Notes: generated by a model from the letters alone, not told the origin. A stretch of 11,515 nt of DNA from Candidatus Aminicenantota bacterium (GCA_003154255.1 PMCY01000147.1:1-11515), one strand, 5' to 3'; counted from the first letter of the stretch, positions 1 through 6,468 are shown. A program made the numbers and translations.

Positions 1-977
1 CAGATGACCGTGGCGCAGCCGAGCGTCTCGACCGCGGGCAGCTTGCGGATGATGACGTGGCGCCTGACCATGCGCTGGACGCCCAGGGCCAGAGCGATCG
101 TCACCACCGCCGGTAGCCCCTCCGGAATGGCGGCCACGGCCAGGCTGACCGAAGTCAAGAAGATGTCGATGACGCGGCCGCCCCGCAGGATGTTGACGCC
201 GAAGACAAACCCGACCAGAACGAAGCAGGCCAGGATGATCCATTTGCCAAACTGCTCCAGCCGCTTCTGGAGGGGAGTCGCCTCGCGCTCCACGGCCTGG
301 ATGAGGCCGGCGATCCGGCCCAGCTCCGTGGCCATTCCGGTCTCCACGACCAGGGCCCGGGCCTTGCCGCCGACGGCGGCCGTGCCCATGTAGAGCATGT
401 TGGCCCGGTCGGCCAGCGACACTTCGGCTTCATTTAAAGCCCGTTGGGTTTTCAGGACGGGGGTGGATTCGCCGGTCAGCGCGGCCTCCGCGACGGCGAA
501 ATTCGGGGTATGCCAGACGACCCGGGCATCGGCGGGAACACGGTCGCCGGCTTCGATCTCGATGACGTCCCCGGGCACGATCTCGACCGAGGGCAGGGAA
601 ACCCGCTCCCCGCCCCGAACGGCCCGGGAGAAGGTCGCCGCCATCCGTTTCAAGGCCTGCAGGGATTTCTCGGCCCTGAATTCCTGGATGAATCCGAGCA
701 GGGCGTTCAGGATGACAATGGCGATGATGGCCAGGGCGTCGACCCACTCCTGGAGGAAGCCTGAAACGAGCGCCGCCGCGATGAGGACCCAGATCATGAA
801 ATCGGCGAACTGCGCCAGGAACATCCGCAAGGGACCCGCCCCTTTGGTTTCCCGGAGCCGGTTGGGGCCGAAGCGGCCGATCCTCAAGCGGGCCTCCTCC
901 GGAGAGAGCCCGGTTCGGGAATCGGACGCCAGCGCCCGGGCGGCCTCTTCGGCTTCGAGATGCCACCAATCCGTCAT
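1..977 (-). CDS. Cation-transporting P-type ATPase (P2A, Ca2+-like), N-terminal part, truncated by window edge
   Basis: This gene encodes an integral membrane ion pump that would move a cation, most likely Ca2+, at the cost of ATP. The visible 325 residues begin with a cation-ATPase N-terminal domain (about 1-50, ending in FGPNRL). Helices M1/M2 lie at about 52-98. The actuator domain follows, with the dephosphorylation motif TGES at 168-171. M3 is near 247-268 and M4 near 275-300, carrying PEGLP at 285-289. PEGLP preceded by AVAAI is typical of P2A (SERCA/PMR1-like) pumps; K+ and heavy-metal pumps carry other motifs here. The reading frame leaves the window at ...LGCATVI plus TG, exactly where the family continues into CSDKTGTLT, so the catalytic Asp, nucleotide-binding domain and later helices are outside. 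The start is ATG at 977 (MTDWWHLEAEEAA), with GGAAAG about 7 bases upstream. The gene is divergent from the nitroreductase gene. Ion specificity is inferred from the motifs only. Confidence 0.93.
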   Translation of the reverse strand, partial: MTDWWHLEAEEAARALASDSRTGLSPEEARLRIGRFGPNRLRETKGAGPLRMFLAQFADFMIWVLIAAALVSGFLQEWVDALAIIAIVILNALLGFIQEFRAEKSLQALKRMAATFSRAVRGGERVSLPSVEIVPGDVIEIEAGDRVPADARVVWHTPNFAVAEAALTGESTPVLKTQRALNEAEVSLADRANMLYMGTAAVGGKARALVVETGMATELGRIAGLIQAVEREATPLQKRLEQFGKWIILACFVLVGFVFGVNILRGGRVIDIFLTSVSLAVAAIPEGLPAVVTIALALGVQRMVRRHVIIRKLPAVETLGCATVI

Positions 978-1016
978 ATCTTTCTTTCCAGATCCTTTGA
1001 TCTCATTCGGGCGGCT

Positions 1017-1046
1017 ATTATACACCGAGGCCCGGCCGGGCGGGAA
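1017..1046 (-). promoter_or_regulatory. Candidate promoter of the P-type ATPase gene
   Basis: On the minus strand a perfect TATAAT occupies 1022-1017. An 18-bp spacer separates it from a weak -35 (TTCCCG, 1046-1041; 3 of 6 matches). It lies 40 bp upstream of the ATPase ATG. The -10 is convincing and the -35 is not, so an activator or other contacts may be needed. Confidence 0.5.
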
Positions 1047-1066
1047 CCGGAAATCCGATCGAAACC

Positions 1067-1075
1067 TGTTATAAT
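1067..1075 (+). promoter_or_regulatory. Candidate extended -10 promoter of the nitroreductase gene
   Basis: TGTTATAAT fits the extended -10 consensus TGnTATAAT (TG at 1067-1068, TATAAT at 1070-1075). No recognisable -35 stands 16-18 bp upstream, which is the usual situation for an extended -10 promoter. Transcription would begin near 1082, leaving a leader of about 33 nt before the ATG at 1115. It sits about 45 bp from the divergent -10 of the ATPase gene, so the two genes may share control. Confidence 0.6.
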
Positions 1076-1114
1076 ATGTCGGCATTTCGCCATAATTCCT
1101 TCGAGGAGATTCCC

Positions 1115-1906
1115 ATGGAACTGCCCGTCGATTCCTGGTATAGGGCGATTTTCGTGCGCAAGTCGCGCCGAAGCTATGACGACCGTCCGGTCGACCCGGC
1201 GGTCCTGGAGGGTTTGGCCCGCCGCTTCGAGGAGGTCCGCCTTTTTCCGGGGGCCCGGATCGGCGTCGTCGCCCGGCGGCCGGAAGCGGTCCTGCGCGGG
1301 CTCGTCGGCAATTATGGGCGGATCACCGGCGCGCCCGCCTATGCCGCTTTCATCGGCGATATCGTCTCGCCCGGCGCGCCCGCTGCGGTCGGCTACATCG
1401 GGGAAGCCCTGATTTTGGAGGCCACCGCCCTGGGCCTGGCGACCTGCTGGGTCAGTGGATTTTTCCGTCCCGCCGCCGTCCGCGCCCATCTCGATATCGC
1501 CGCGGCCGAGCGGGTCTACGCCGTAACGCCGATCGGCCACGCCGCGGACGCTTATACCCGCCGGGATCGTATTTACCGGGCGCTGGCCCGTTCCGATGGG
1601 AGAAAGCCGCTGGCCGAATTGGTCGATGCGTCCGGGCCACCCCTTGATCCCTGGCAGGCGAACGCCATCGAAGCCGCCCGCCTGGCTCCTTCGGCCGGCA
1701 ATCGTCAGCCCTGGCGTTTTTCGGCCGGCCCCGGATTCGTCGAAGTCGGAGCCGCGGGGTCCCGCGACGACGAACGCTTCTCCAAGCGCCTGGACTGCGG
1801 CATCGCCATGCTCCATCTCGAATTGGGCGCCCGGGCCGCCGGAAAAACCGGCTCCTGGTCTCTGCTCGACTATCCGCGCGTCGCCCGCTATGAAATAATC
1901 GTTTGA
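1115..1906 (+). CDS. Putative TM1586-type nitroreductase, apparently two half-domains in one chain
   Basis: This is a predicted soluble FMN-dependent oxidoreductase of 263 residues; the substrate is unknown. The N-terminal half has the flavin-binding signature RKSRRSYDDRPVD (15-27), a core helix ending GLATCWV (107-113) and PIGHAAD (139-145). The second signature, APSAGNRQPWRF, is at 191-202, followed by another core helix from DCGIAML (227-233) to GKTGSW (243-248). In ordinary nitroreductases the RRS and SxxNxQPW motifs are only about 25-30 residues apart in one domain. Here they are about 170 apart and the core helix appears twice, as expected for a single-chain version of the usual dimer (PF14512-like). 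I chose the ATG at 1115 because GAGGAG precedes it by about 6 bases. The in-frame ATG at 1076 abuts the -10 box and would lie upstream of the transcription start. The stop codon overlaps the -35 box of the tRNA gene. Confidence 0.82.
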   Translation: MELPVDSWYRAIFVRKSRRSYDDRPVDPAVLEGLARRFEEVRLFPGARIGVVARRPEAVLRGLVGNYGRITGAPAYAAFIGDIVSPGAPAAVGYIGEALILEATALGLATCWVSGFFRPAAVRAHLDIAAAERVYAVTPIGHAADAYTRRDRIYRALARSDGRKPLAELVDASGPPLDPWQANAIEAARLAPSAGNRQPWRFSAGPGFVEVGAAGSRDDERFSKRLDCGIAMLHLELGARAAGKTGSWSLLDYPRVARYEIIV

Positions 1907-1930
1907 GTTTCAGGCCGATCCGGGTATAAT
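1903..1930 (+). promoter_or_regulatory. Promoter of the tRNA-Pro gene
   Basis: TTGAGT (1903-1908; 4 of 6 matches) is followed after 16 bp by a perfect TATAAT (1925-1930), 13 bp upstream of the mature tRNA 5' end. Transcription would start near 1937 and leave a leader of only a few bases for RNase P. The -35 box contains the TGA stop codon of the nitroreductase gene (1904-1906). Confidence 0.75.
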
Positions 1931-1943
1931 GTCTACTTCCTTT

Positions 1944-2021
1944 CGGGGAGTAGCGCAGCCTGGCTAGCGCACAGCGTTCGGGACGCTGGGGTCGTGGGTT
2001 CAAATCCCACCTCCCCGACCA
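1944..2021 (+). tRNA. tRNA-Pro (anticodon CGG)
   Basis: A full cloverleaf of 78 nt including an encoded CCA can be drawn. The acceptor stem CGGGGAG pairs with CTCCCCG (7 bp). The D stem GCGC/GCGC has a 10-nt loop. The anticodon stem CAGCG/CGCTG carries the loop TTCGGGA, with anticodon CGG at 1979-1981. The variable loop is GGGTC, and the T stem GTGGG/CCCAC has loop TTCAAAT. It would read CCG proline codons, which suits this GC-rich genome. It has its own promoter. A hairpin begins 5 bases after CCA. Confidence 0.97.
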
Positions 2022-2026
2022 TTTTT

Positions 2027-2052
2027 CCTCCCGTTGACTCGGACAAGGGAGG
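2027..2052 (+). promoter_or_regulatory. Hairpin between tRNA-Pro and MFS gene; possible terminator or RBS-sequestering element
   Basis: CCTCCC (2027-2032) pairs with GGGAGG (2047-2052). After a bulged G, an inner TTG/CAA (2034-2036 with 2044-2046) extends the stem to 9 bp, leaving a 7-nt loop. The 3' arm is the only Shine-Dalgarno sequence of the MFS gene (ATG at 2065). GGTTTATT follows the stem: a short, interrupted T tract that could make it a weak intrinsic terminator for the tRNA. Either role, or both, is inference from the fold. Confidence 0.5.
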
Positions 2053-2064
2053 GGTTTATTCATC

Positions 2065-3321
2065 ATGTCGAAACAAATCACGATCCGTTGGCGGTTGGGC
2101 CGATTCAGCTGGCGGCGGACATTCACCGCCCTTCAATACCGCAACTACCGCTTATGGTTCTGGGGACAGCTGATATCGCTTTTCGGCAGCTGGATGCAGG
2201 CCGCCGCCTTCGGCTTTCTGATCTTCCAGCTGACCCATTCGACGGCCTTCCTCGGCCTGACGGGATTTGTGGCCGGAGCTCCGACCTGGCTGTTCATGCT
2301 CTATGCCGGCGTCGTGGCCGACCGCGTGCCGCGCCGGCGACTGATGTTGTTCACCCAGACGGGCATGATGATCCTGGCCTTCATCGCCGCCATCCTGGTC
2401 TTTCTGAATGCCGCCCGGCCCTGGCATATCCTGGTCCTGGCTTTCGGCTTCGGCCTGGCCAACGCCTTCGACGCCCCGGCCCGGCAGGCCATCGTCCAGG
2501 AACTGGTCGAGGACGCTGAGGACATGACCAACGCCATCGCCCTCAATTCGGCTATGTTCAACCTGGCCACGGCCGTCGGCCCGGCCGTGGGCGGATTGAT
2601 CTATGCCGCCTTCGGGCCCGGCTGGTGTTTTGCCGTCAACGGACTGTCCTTCATCGCCGTCATTGCCGCCCTGCTGATGATGAACCTCCCGCCGTTCGCC
2701 CCCCGCGTCCACGTCACGTCCGCATTGGCCGACCTCAAGGAAGGCCTGCGCTATGTCGCGTCCCATCCCCTGATCCGGACGATCATCGCCCTGGTCGGCA
2801 TCGTCACCCTGTTCGCTTTCTCCTCGGTGACCCTTCTTCCGGCCTGGGCGGTGAAGATCCTGCACGGCAACGCCTCCACGAACGGCTTCCTCCAATCCGC
2901 CCGCGGGCTGGGCGCCTTGGCCTCGGCCCTGCTGATCGCGGCGCTGGGCCGATTCAGATTCCGCGGCCGTCTTTTAAGCGCGGGATCGCTTCTGTTCCCG
3001 GTCCTGCTGATCGTCTTCGCCTTCATCCGCAGCGAGGCGCTGTCCTACATCTTCCTCATGGCCTCCGGATTCGCCTTGATCCTGGTCTTCAACCTGGCCA
3101 ACGCCGCCGTCCAGTCATTGACGCCGGATGCCTTGCGCGGCCGGGTCATGTCCATCTATTCTTTCACCTTCTTCGGTTCGATGCCGATCGGCGCGCTTCT
3201 CGTCGGCACCCTGGCCCACAAGGTGGGTGAGCCGAAGGCCGTCGTCTTCAACGCCGCGGTCACGCTCATCTTCGCGACGGGAATTTTCTTCCTCATGCCG
3301 AAGCTGCGCCGGATGGCCTGA
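2065..3321 (+). CDS. MFS transporter, EntS-like (MFS_3) exporter
   Basis: This 418-residue inner-membrane secondary transporter probably exports a small molecule or drug by proton antiport. A basic cytoplasmic N-terminus (FTALQYRNYRL, about 20-30) leads into the first helix with LISLFGSWMQ, a pattern typical of the EntS/MFS_3 group. The MFS motif A loop between helices 2 and 3 reads AGVVADRVPRRR (81-92). Further family signatures are DAPARQAIVQELV (about 138-150) with NAIALNSAMFN downstream, GPAVGG, and in the C-terminal half LTPDALRGRVMSIYSF. The length and hydrophobic pattern fit about 12 helices. The start is ATG at 2065, preceded by AAGGGAGGGG. I see no convincing promoter of its own, so it may be read from the tRNA promoter. 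The substrate cannot be inferred: the neighbour upstream is a tRNA, and the gene downstream is convergent. Confidence 0.9.
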   Translation: MSKQITIRWRLGRFSWRRTFTALQYRNYRLWFWGQLISLFGSWMQAAAFGFLIFQLTHSTAFLGLTGFVAGAPTWLFMLYAGVVADRVPRRRLMLFTQTGMMILAFIAAILVFLNAARPWHILVLAFGFGLANAFDAPARQAIVQELVEDAEDMTNAIALNSAMFNLATAVGPAVGGLIYAAFGPGWCFAVNGLSFIAVIAALLMMNLPPFAPRVHVTSALADLKEGLRYVASHPLIRTIIALVGIVTLFAFSSVTLLPAWAVKILHGNASTNGFLQSARGLGALASALLIAALGRFRFRGRLLSAGSLLFPVLLIVFAFIRSEALSYIFLMASGFALILVFNLANAAVQSLTPDALRGRVMSIYSFTFFGSMPIGALLVGTLAHKVGEPKAVVFNAAVTLIFATGIFFLMPKLRRMA

Positions 3322-3333
3322 TCGGGCCAAGGC

Positions 3334-4092
3334 TCAGCCGATCTCGAAAAGCTCGGCGAAAGGCTCGGCCAATCCGAGGCGGGCGGCGCTGTCGCGATTG
3401 ACTTCCAGAATCCGTTCGTCGAAACCGCTCCCCCGCGTCCGGAGGTTGCGGGCCTGCTGGGAGCGATGGAAAAGAAGGAGCGTCCGTTTCCAGGAGGCCG
3501 CGTCCCCGCCGAAGGCGCACACGGCGTCCTCCCGAAGGCTGATCGTTTTGGGGTCGCGGAACAGGAGAGCCTGCGGCTCCTCCCGCAAAATCGTTTTTAG
3601 TCGAATCCACCAGGCGTAGACCAGCCGGTGGTCGGGATTGGTGTCGCGCCCATGGGGCAGAAAAACAAGCCGAGGCCGGAATTCCGCGGCTTCGGCTTCG
3701 ACGGCGCAGTACGAAGCCGGATCATCTTTCAAATAACCGCCTTCCTTGACGGGCAGGCGCAGGAATTTCGTCTGCTCTCCACCCAGCCCGAAGAAAGCTG
3801 CGCTGTCGAGCTGCTCCCTTTCGCGAAGCGCCGCTTTGTCTTCGTCCGTCGGCGGAACGCAGCCGGCGTCGTCAACGCCGTTGGCGCTCGAACTGCAGAC
3901 CAGGAGCCTTATCCGCGCCCCGCTCTCGTGGAGGCGGCGCAGCGTGACACCCGTCTCGTCGAAATCGTCCGGGTGGGGAGCCAGCACGAGCACGCTCAAT
4001 CCGGGCGGGAAAACGAGAAGGTCGAGCCGCAGCGGGCGCGGCCCTTCAGGGAGACGCCACGTGCCGGGATTCACTTTTTCCCCTTGAGTCAT
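3334..4092 (-). CDS. PIG-L (LmbE-like) family deacetylase
   Basis: This is a predicted zinc-dependent N-deacetylase of 252 residues, of the fold that removes acetyl groups from GlcNAc-type substrates (PIG-L, MshB, BshB). After about 30 leader residues comes the first strand and the signature LAPHPDDFDE (38-46). By analogy to MshB, H40 and D43 would bind metal and D42 would be the catalytic base. The second site is HGRDTNPDH (147-155), with H155 as the third metal ligand. A conserved-looking helix AALREREQLDSAAFFGL (87-103) follows the SSANGVDDAGC loop. Two details differ from the textbook form: HPDD is followed by FDE in place of E, and DTNPDH has Asn where His is common. No signal peptide is seen. 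The ATG overlaps the DUF362 stop codon (ATGA) and lacks a Shine-Dalgarno sequence, so translation is probably coupled. It is the last gene of a three-gene operon. The substrate is unknown. Confidence 0.87.
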   Translation of the reverse strand: MTQGEKVNPGTWRLPEGPRPLRLDLLVFPPGLSVLVLAPHPDDFDETGVTLRRLHESGARIRLLVCSSSANGVDDAGCVPPTDEDKAALREREQLDSAAFFGLGGEQTKFLRLPVKEGGYLKDDPASYCAVEAEAAEFRPRLVFLPHGRDTNPDHRLVYAWWIRLKTILREEPQALLFRDPKTISLREDAVCAFGGDAASWKRTLLLFHRSQQARNLRTRGSGFDERILEVNRDSAARLGLAEPFAELFEIG

Positions 4093-5177
4093 TCGTTGAA
4101 GGTGGTCAGCGCGTAACGCCTCAAGCCCAGCCCTATTTTTTGGCCGTGCTCCAATTGAATCGACCAGTCGATGTCGTATCCCCGGCGGAAAACGTCCCGG
4201 CCGCCGGCCGTCTTCAGAATCAGATCGGCTGAAGCCTGGTCTACGGCCACGGGATCCGAAGAGGCGAGAATGCCGATGTCCTCGACGATAGAGGCCTCGC
4301 CTTTGGCCATGCAGTCACAGTCCTTGGTGACGCCAATGAGGAAATTGAGGAAAGCCGTTTTGCGCTTGAACCCCCGCCGAACGAGCAGGGCGTACTCGGC
4401 GATTTTCTCCTGAATGCGGCGGTAATCCTCGTCCCAGCGGACGCGGATGGCGCCGAATTTGCAGACGACCAGGCATTCGCCGCAGCCGATACAGCGGACA
4501 TCGTCGATGGTCACGTGCCCTTCAGCCTGGACGATGGCCCCGGCCGGGCAATGATCGAAGCATACCCCGCAGTCGCGGCAGGATTTGGTCTGAACCCTGG
4601 GGTGGGCCACGGAGTGCTGCTCCAGCTTTCCGGCCCGGGAGGCGCAGCCCATGCCCAGGTTCTTGATGGCCGCCCCCATCCCGGTCTGAACGTGGCCCGT
4701 CACATGGGTCAGGGCCAACAGGGCATCCGCGCTCAGGATGGCGCTGGCGATTTTGGCTTCGCCGATCCGGCCGGAAATCCCCGCCGCCCCCTGGACGTCC
4801 CGGCCGATCAGGCCATCGGCGATGATGACGGGAATGTCGAGGACGTCGGGGCGGAACCCGTGGCTCCAGGCCAGCCGGATATGCTCCACCGAATTCGAGC
4901 GGGGACCGACATAGAGGGTGTTGGAATCGGTCAGAAAGGCCCGCGGGGTCTTGGCCCGCACGGCGGCGGCGATCGTCCGCAACCATTCCGGTTTGATGTA
5001 GCCTTTGTTGTTCCGCTCGCCGAAATGGATCTTCAAGGCGCAGAAATCCCCGGCCTCGAGAACGTCCAGGAAATCCAGGGCGGCCAAAGCCCGCCCCGCT
5101 TTGGCCGCCAGGATGTCCGGACCGTCCGCGCCGCGGGCCGGGACGAAGTAAACCCGAGCGGGCTCGATCGTGCTCAT
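4089..5177 (-). CDS. DUF362 protein with two 4Fe-4S ferredoxin motifs
   Basis: This is a 362-residue cytoplasmic iron-sulphur protein of the DUF362 family, whose biochemical role is not established. The DUF362 region covers about 1-195 (KIHFGERNNKGYIKP at 49-63, TDSNTLYVGPRSNS at 83-96, THVTGHVQTGMGAAIKNLGM at 157-176) and resumes at about 275-340 (SSDPVAVDQASADLI at 307-321). Between them sits a bacterial-type double ferredoxin domain. The first cluster has C200, C203, C206 and C210 (CxxCxxCxxxCP). The second has C229, C232, C235 and C239. A further CDC (287-289) falls inside the second DUF362 stretch. No membrane segment or signal peptide is seen. The open frame continues upstream to 5444, but that part lies inside the aminotransferase gene. 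The ATG at 5177 overlaps the aminotransferase TGA (ATGA) and begins MSTIEPARVYF, a sensible first strand. The position between an aminotransferase and a deacetylase suggests one shared pathway. Confidence 0.88.
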   Translation of the reverse strand: MSTIEPARVYFVPARGADGPDILAAKAGRALAALDFLDVLEAGDFCALKIHFGERNNKGYIKPEWLRTIAAAVRAKTPRAFLTDSNTLYVGPRSNSVEHIRLAWSHGFRPDVLDIPVIIADGLIGRDVQGAAGISGRIGEAKIASAILSADALLALTHVTGHVQTGMGAAIKNLGMGCASRAGKLEQHSVAHPRVQTKSCRDCGVCFDHCPAGAIVQAEGHVTIDDVRCIGCGECLVVCKFGAIRVRWDEDYRRIQEKIAEYALLVRRGFKRKTAFLNFLIGVTKDCDCMAKGEASIVEDIGILASSDPVAVDQASADLILKTAGGRDVFRRGYDIDWSIQLEHGQKIGLGLRRYALTTFNE

Positions 5178-6313
5178 CGGGCCAGAACCGAGGCCGCGGC
5201 CGTGCGCGACAATCCGCCTTCGAAGGTCCGGCCCATCGACGCCAGCGTCTTTTCCACGCCTTCCAAGGCCTGGAAAATCTGCGCCTCGGTCAAATTGCCC
5301 ATGTGGCCCAAACGGAAGACCCTCCCGGCCGTCTGGCCCAGCCCGCCGGCCACGACAACGCCGTTCTCGGCCAGCCGTCCCCGGAAGCACGTATCGTCGA
5401 TTCCCTGCGGATAACGGATCACGGAGAGAGTATCGGCCAGACATGATTCGTCGGTGAACAAGCCGAAACCGAGCGCGCCCAGGCCCGCCCGAAGAGCGGC
5501 TCCGGTGCGGGCGTGGCGGACGAACCGGGCCTCAATCCCTTCCTCCAGAATGATCCGGGTGGACTCGGCGAAAGCCCGTATTTCGTTGACGCAGGGCGTC
5601 GAAAAATATCGGGCCGGGTCCTTCATGACCGGGAGCCACCGCAGGATATCGGAATAATAGGCCGGCACGGAGGCCAGACTGCGCCTCTTGGCCAGGGCCC
5701 GCGGCGAAAATACGTCGATGGCCAGGCCGGGCGGGGCGCCGAAGCATTTCTGGGACGCCGTAAGAACCACATCGATGCCCCAGTCGTCCATTCGCTCCGC
5801 CATGCCTCCGGTGGCGCAGACGCCGTCGACGATGAAAAGTGTGTCGCGGCCGCGGAGAACGTCGGCATAGGTCCCGACGGGCGCGCCCGCGCCGGTGCTC
5901 GTATCGACGTGGGTGCAGACGACGACTGTATAGGATTTTTCGTTCAGGGCCCGGGCGAGATCCTCCGGCCCGACGATCCGTCCCCAGGGACTACGGATCA
6001 CATTATGGGTCAGGCCGAAGCTTTCCGCGATCTGGGCCATGCGGTCGCCGAAAAAACCCTGGGAAAGTATGAGCAGCCGGTCGTCCGGACCGGCCGTATT
6101 GAGCAGGGCTATTTCCATGGCCAGAGTCCCCGCGCCGGCGACAAGGACCGGCTCACCGTCGCGGCAGAAGACGATTTTTTTCAGGTTTTCCAGGGCCGTC
6201 CCAAGGTCCCGGATCATGTCCGGGCCGACGTGGGAGACCGTCGGGGCGGCCAAAGCGGCGAGAATTCGGGGAACGACCGGGCTCGGCCCGGGTATCAACA
6301 GGAGCTTCTCCAT
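5174..6313 (-). CDS. Class V PLP-dependent aminotransferase (serine-pyruvate/alanine-glyoxylate type)
   Basis: This is a 379-residue cytoplasmic PLP enzyme, close to the usual length of the alanine-glyoxylate/serine-pyruvate aminotransferase group. Family features appear in order: N-terminal IPGPSPVVPRIL (7-18), phosphate-side loop AGAGTLAMEIAL (59-70), THVDTSTG (134-141), VDGVCATGG (162-170) with D163 contacting the PLP ring nitrogen, TASQKCFGAPPGLA (185-198) with K189 forming the Schiff base, and RLGHMGN (334-340), where R334 would bind the substrate carboxylate. The start at 6313 has GGAGG seven bases upstream. It is the first gene of a minus-strand operon; its stop overlaps the start of the DUF362 gene. 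The amino donor and acceptor cannot be read from sequence. Related members act on glyoxylate, phosphonate or purine-derived ureide substrates, and neither neighbour clearly points to one of those. Confidence 0.9.
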   Translation of the reverse strand: MEKLLLIPGPSPVVPRILAALAAPTVSHVGPDMIRDLGTALENLKKIVFCRDGEPVLVAGAGTLAMEIALLNTAGPDDRLLILSQGFFGDRMAQIAESFGLTHNVIRSPWGRIVGPEDLARALNEKSYTVVVCTHVDTSTGAGAPVGTYADVLRGRDTLFIVDGVCATGGMAERMDDWGIDVVLTASQKCFGAPPGLAIDVFSPRALAKRRSLASVPAYYSDILRWLPVMKDPARYFSTPCVNEIRAFAESTRIILEEGIEARFVRHARTGAALRAGLGALGFGLFTDESCLADTLSVIRYPQGIDDTCFRGRLAENGVVVAGGLGQTAGRVFRLGHMGNLTEAQIFQALEGVEKTLASMGRTFEGGLSRTAAASVLAR

Positions 6314-6388
6314 GGATCTTCCTCCAAGTGGTCGAAATCGAGGCGCTTATTCTAATCGAAAAACGAAGCCGGCTGCGCATCGAACTTC

Positions 6389-6416
6389 ATTTTAGCGGAG
6401 AAAGACCGAAAATCAA
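6389..6416 (-). promoter_or_regulatory. Candidate promoter of the aminotransferase-DUF362-deacetylase operon
   Basis: On the minus strand TTGATT (6416-6411; 4 of 6 matches) and TAAAAT (6394-6389; 5 of 6) are separated by 16 bp. The leader would be about 68 nt to the ATG at 6313. An alternative -10, TAGAAT at 6354-6349, lacks a -35 at proper spacing. Confidence 0.5.
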
Positions 6417-6438
6417 ACGGTCCTAGAAAAATGCCGTG

Positions 6439-6468
6439 TTGCGTTGCCCCTTGACCCTTTGCTATAAT
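6439..6468 (+). promoter_or_regulatory. Candidate promoter of the membrane protein-kinase cluster
   Basis: A perfect TATAAT (6463-6468) follows TTGCGT (6439-6444; 3 of 6 matches) after 18 bp. The leader to the ATG at 6507 would be about 33 nt. It lies back to back with the minus-strand operon promoter, about 25 bp away, so one regulator could affect both. The better-looking TTGACC at 6451 is too close to serve as the -35. Confidence 0.55.

Noticed and set aside
1076..1114. Earlier ATG for the nitroreductase
   Set aside because: The ATG at 1076 abuts the -10 box and would not be in the transcript; the ATG at 1115 has a good GAGGAG ribosome binding site.
974..1816. 280-residue minus-strand open frame across the nitroreductase gene and the divergent promoter region
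   Set aside because: Its composition is that of a shadow frame, and it runs through the promoter elements and the start of the ATPase gene.
2034..2062. TTGACT with TATTCA 17 bp downstream as an MFS gene promoter
   Set aside because: Transcription would begin at or after the ATG at 2065 and omit the ribosome binding site.
1944..2064. tRNA-Pro as an attachment site for an integrated element
   Set aside because: There is no integrase gene and no repeat of the tRNA 3' end visible in the window; the downstream genes look native in composition.
4515..5414. 299-residue plus-strand open frame
   Set aside because: It is antisense to the DUF362 and aminotransferase genes, is Gly/Pro/Arg-rich, and has no recognisable domain.
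5178..5444. Upstream extension of the DUF362 reading frame by 89 residues
   Set aside because: It lies inside the aminotransferase gene, is Arg/Gly-rich with no family resemblance, and the ATG at 5177 gives a clean ATGA overlap and a proper first strand.
5513..6355. 280-residue plus-strand open frame opposite the aminotransferase
   Set aside because: It is antisense to all PLP motifs of the aminotransferase and has no domain of its own.
6451..6456. TTGACC as -35 box for the TATAAT at 6463
   Set aside because: Only 6 bp separate them, far short of the 16-18 bp needed.
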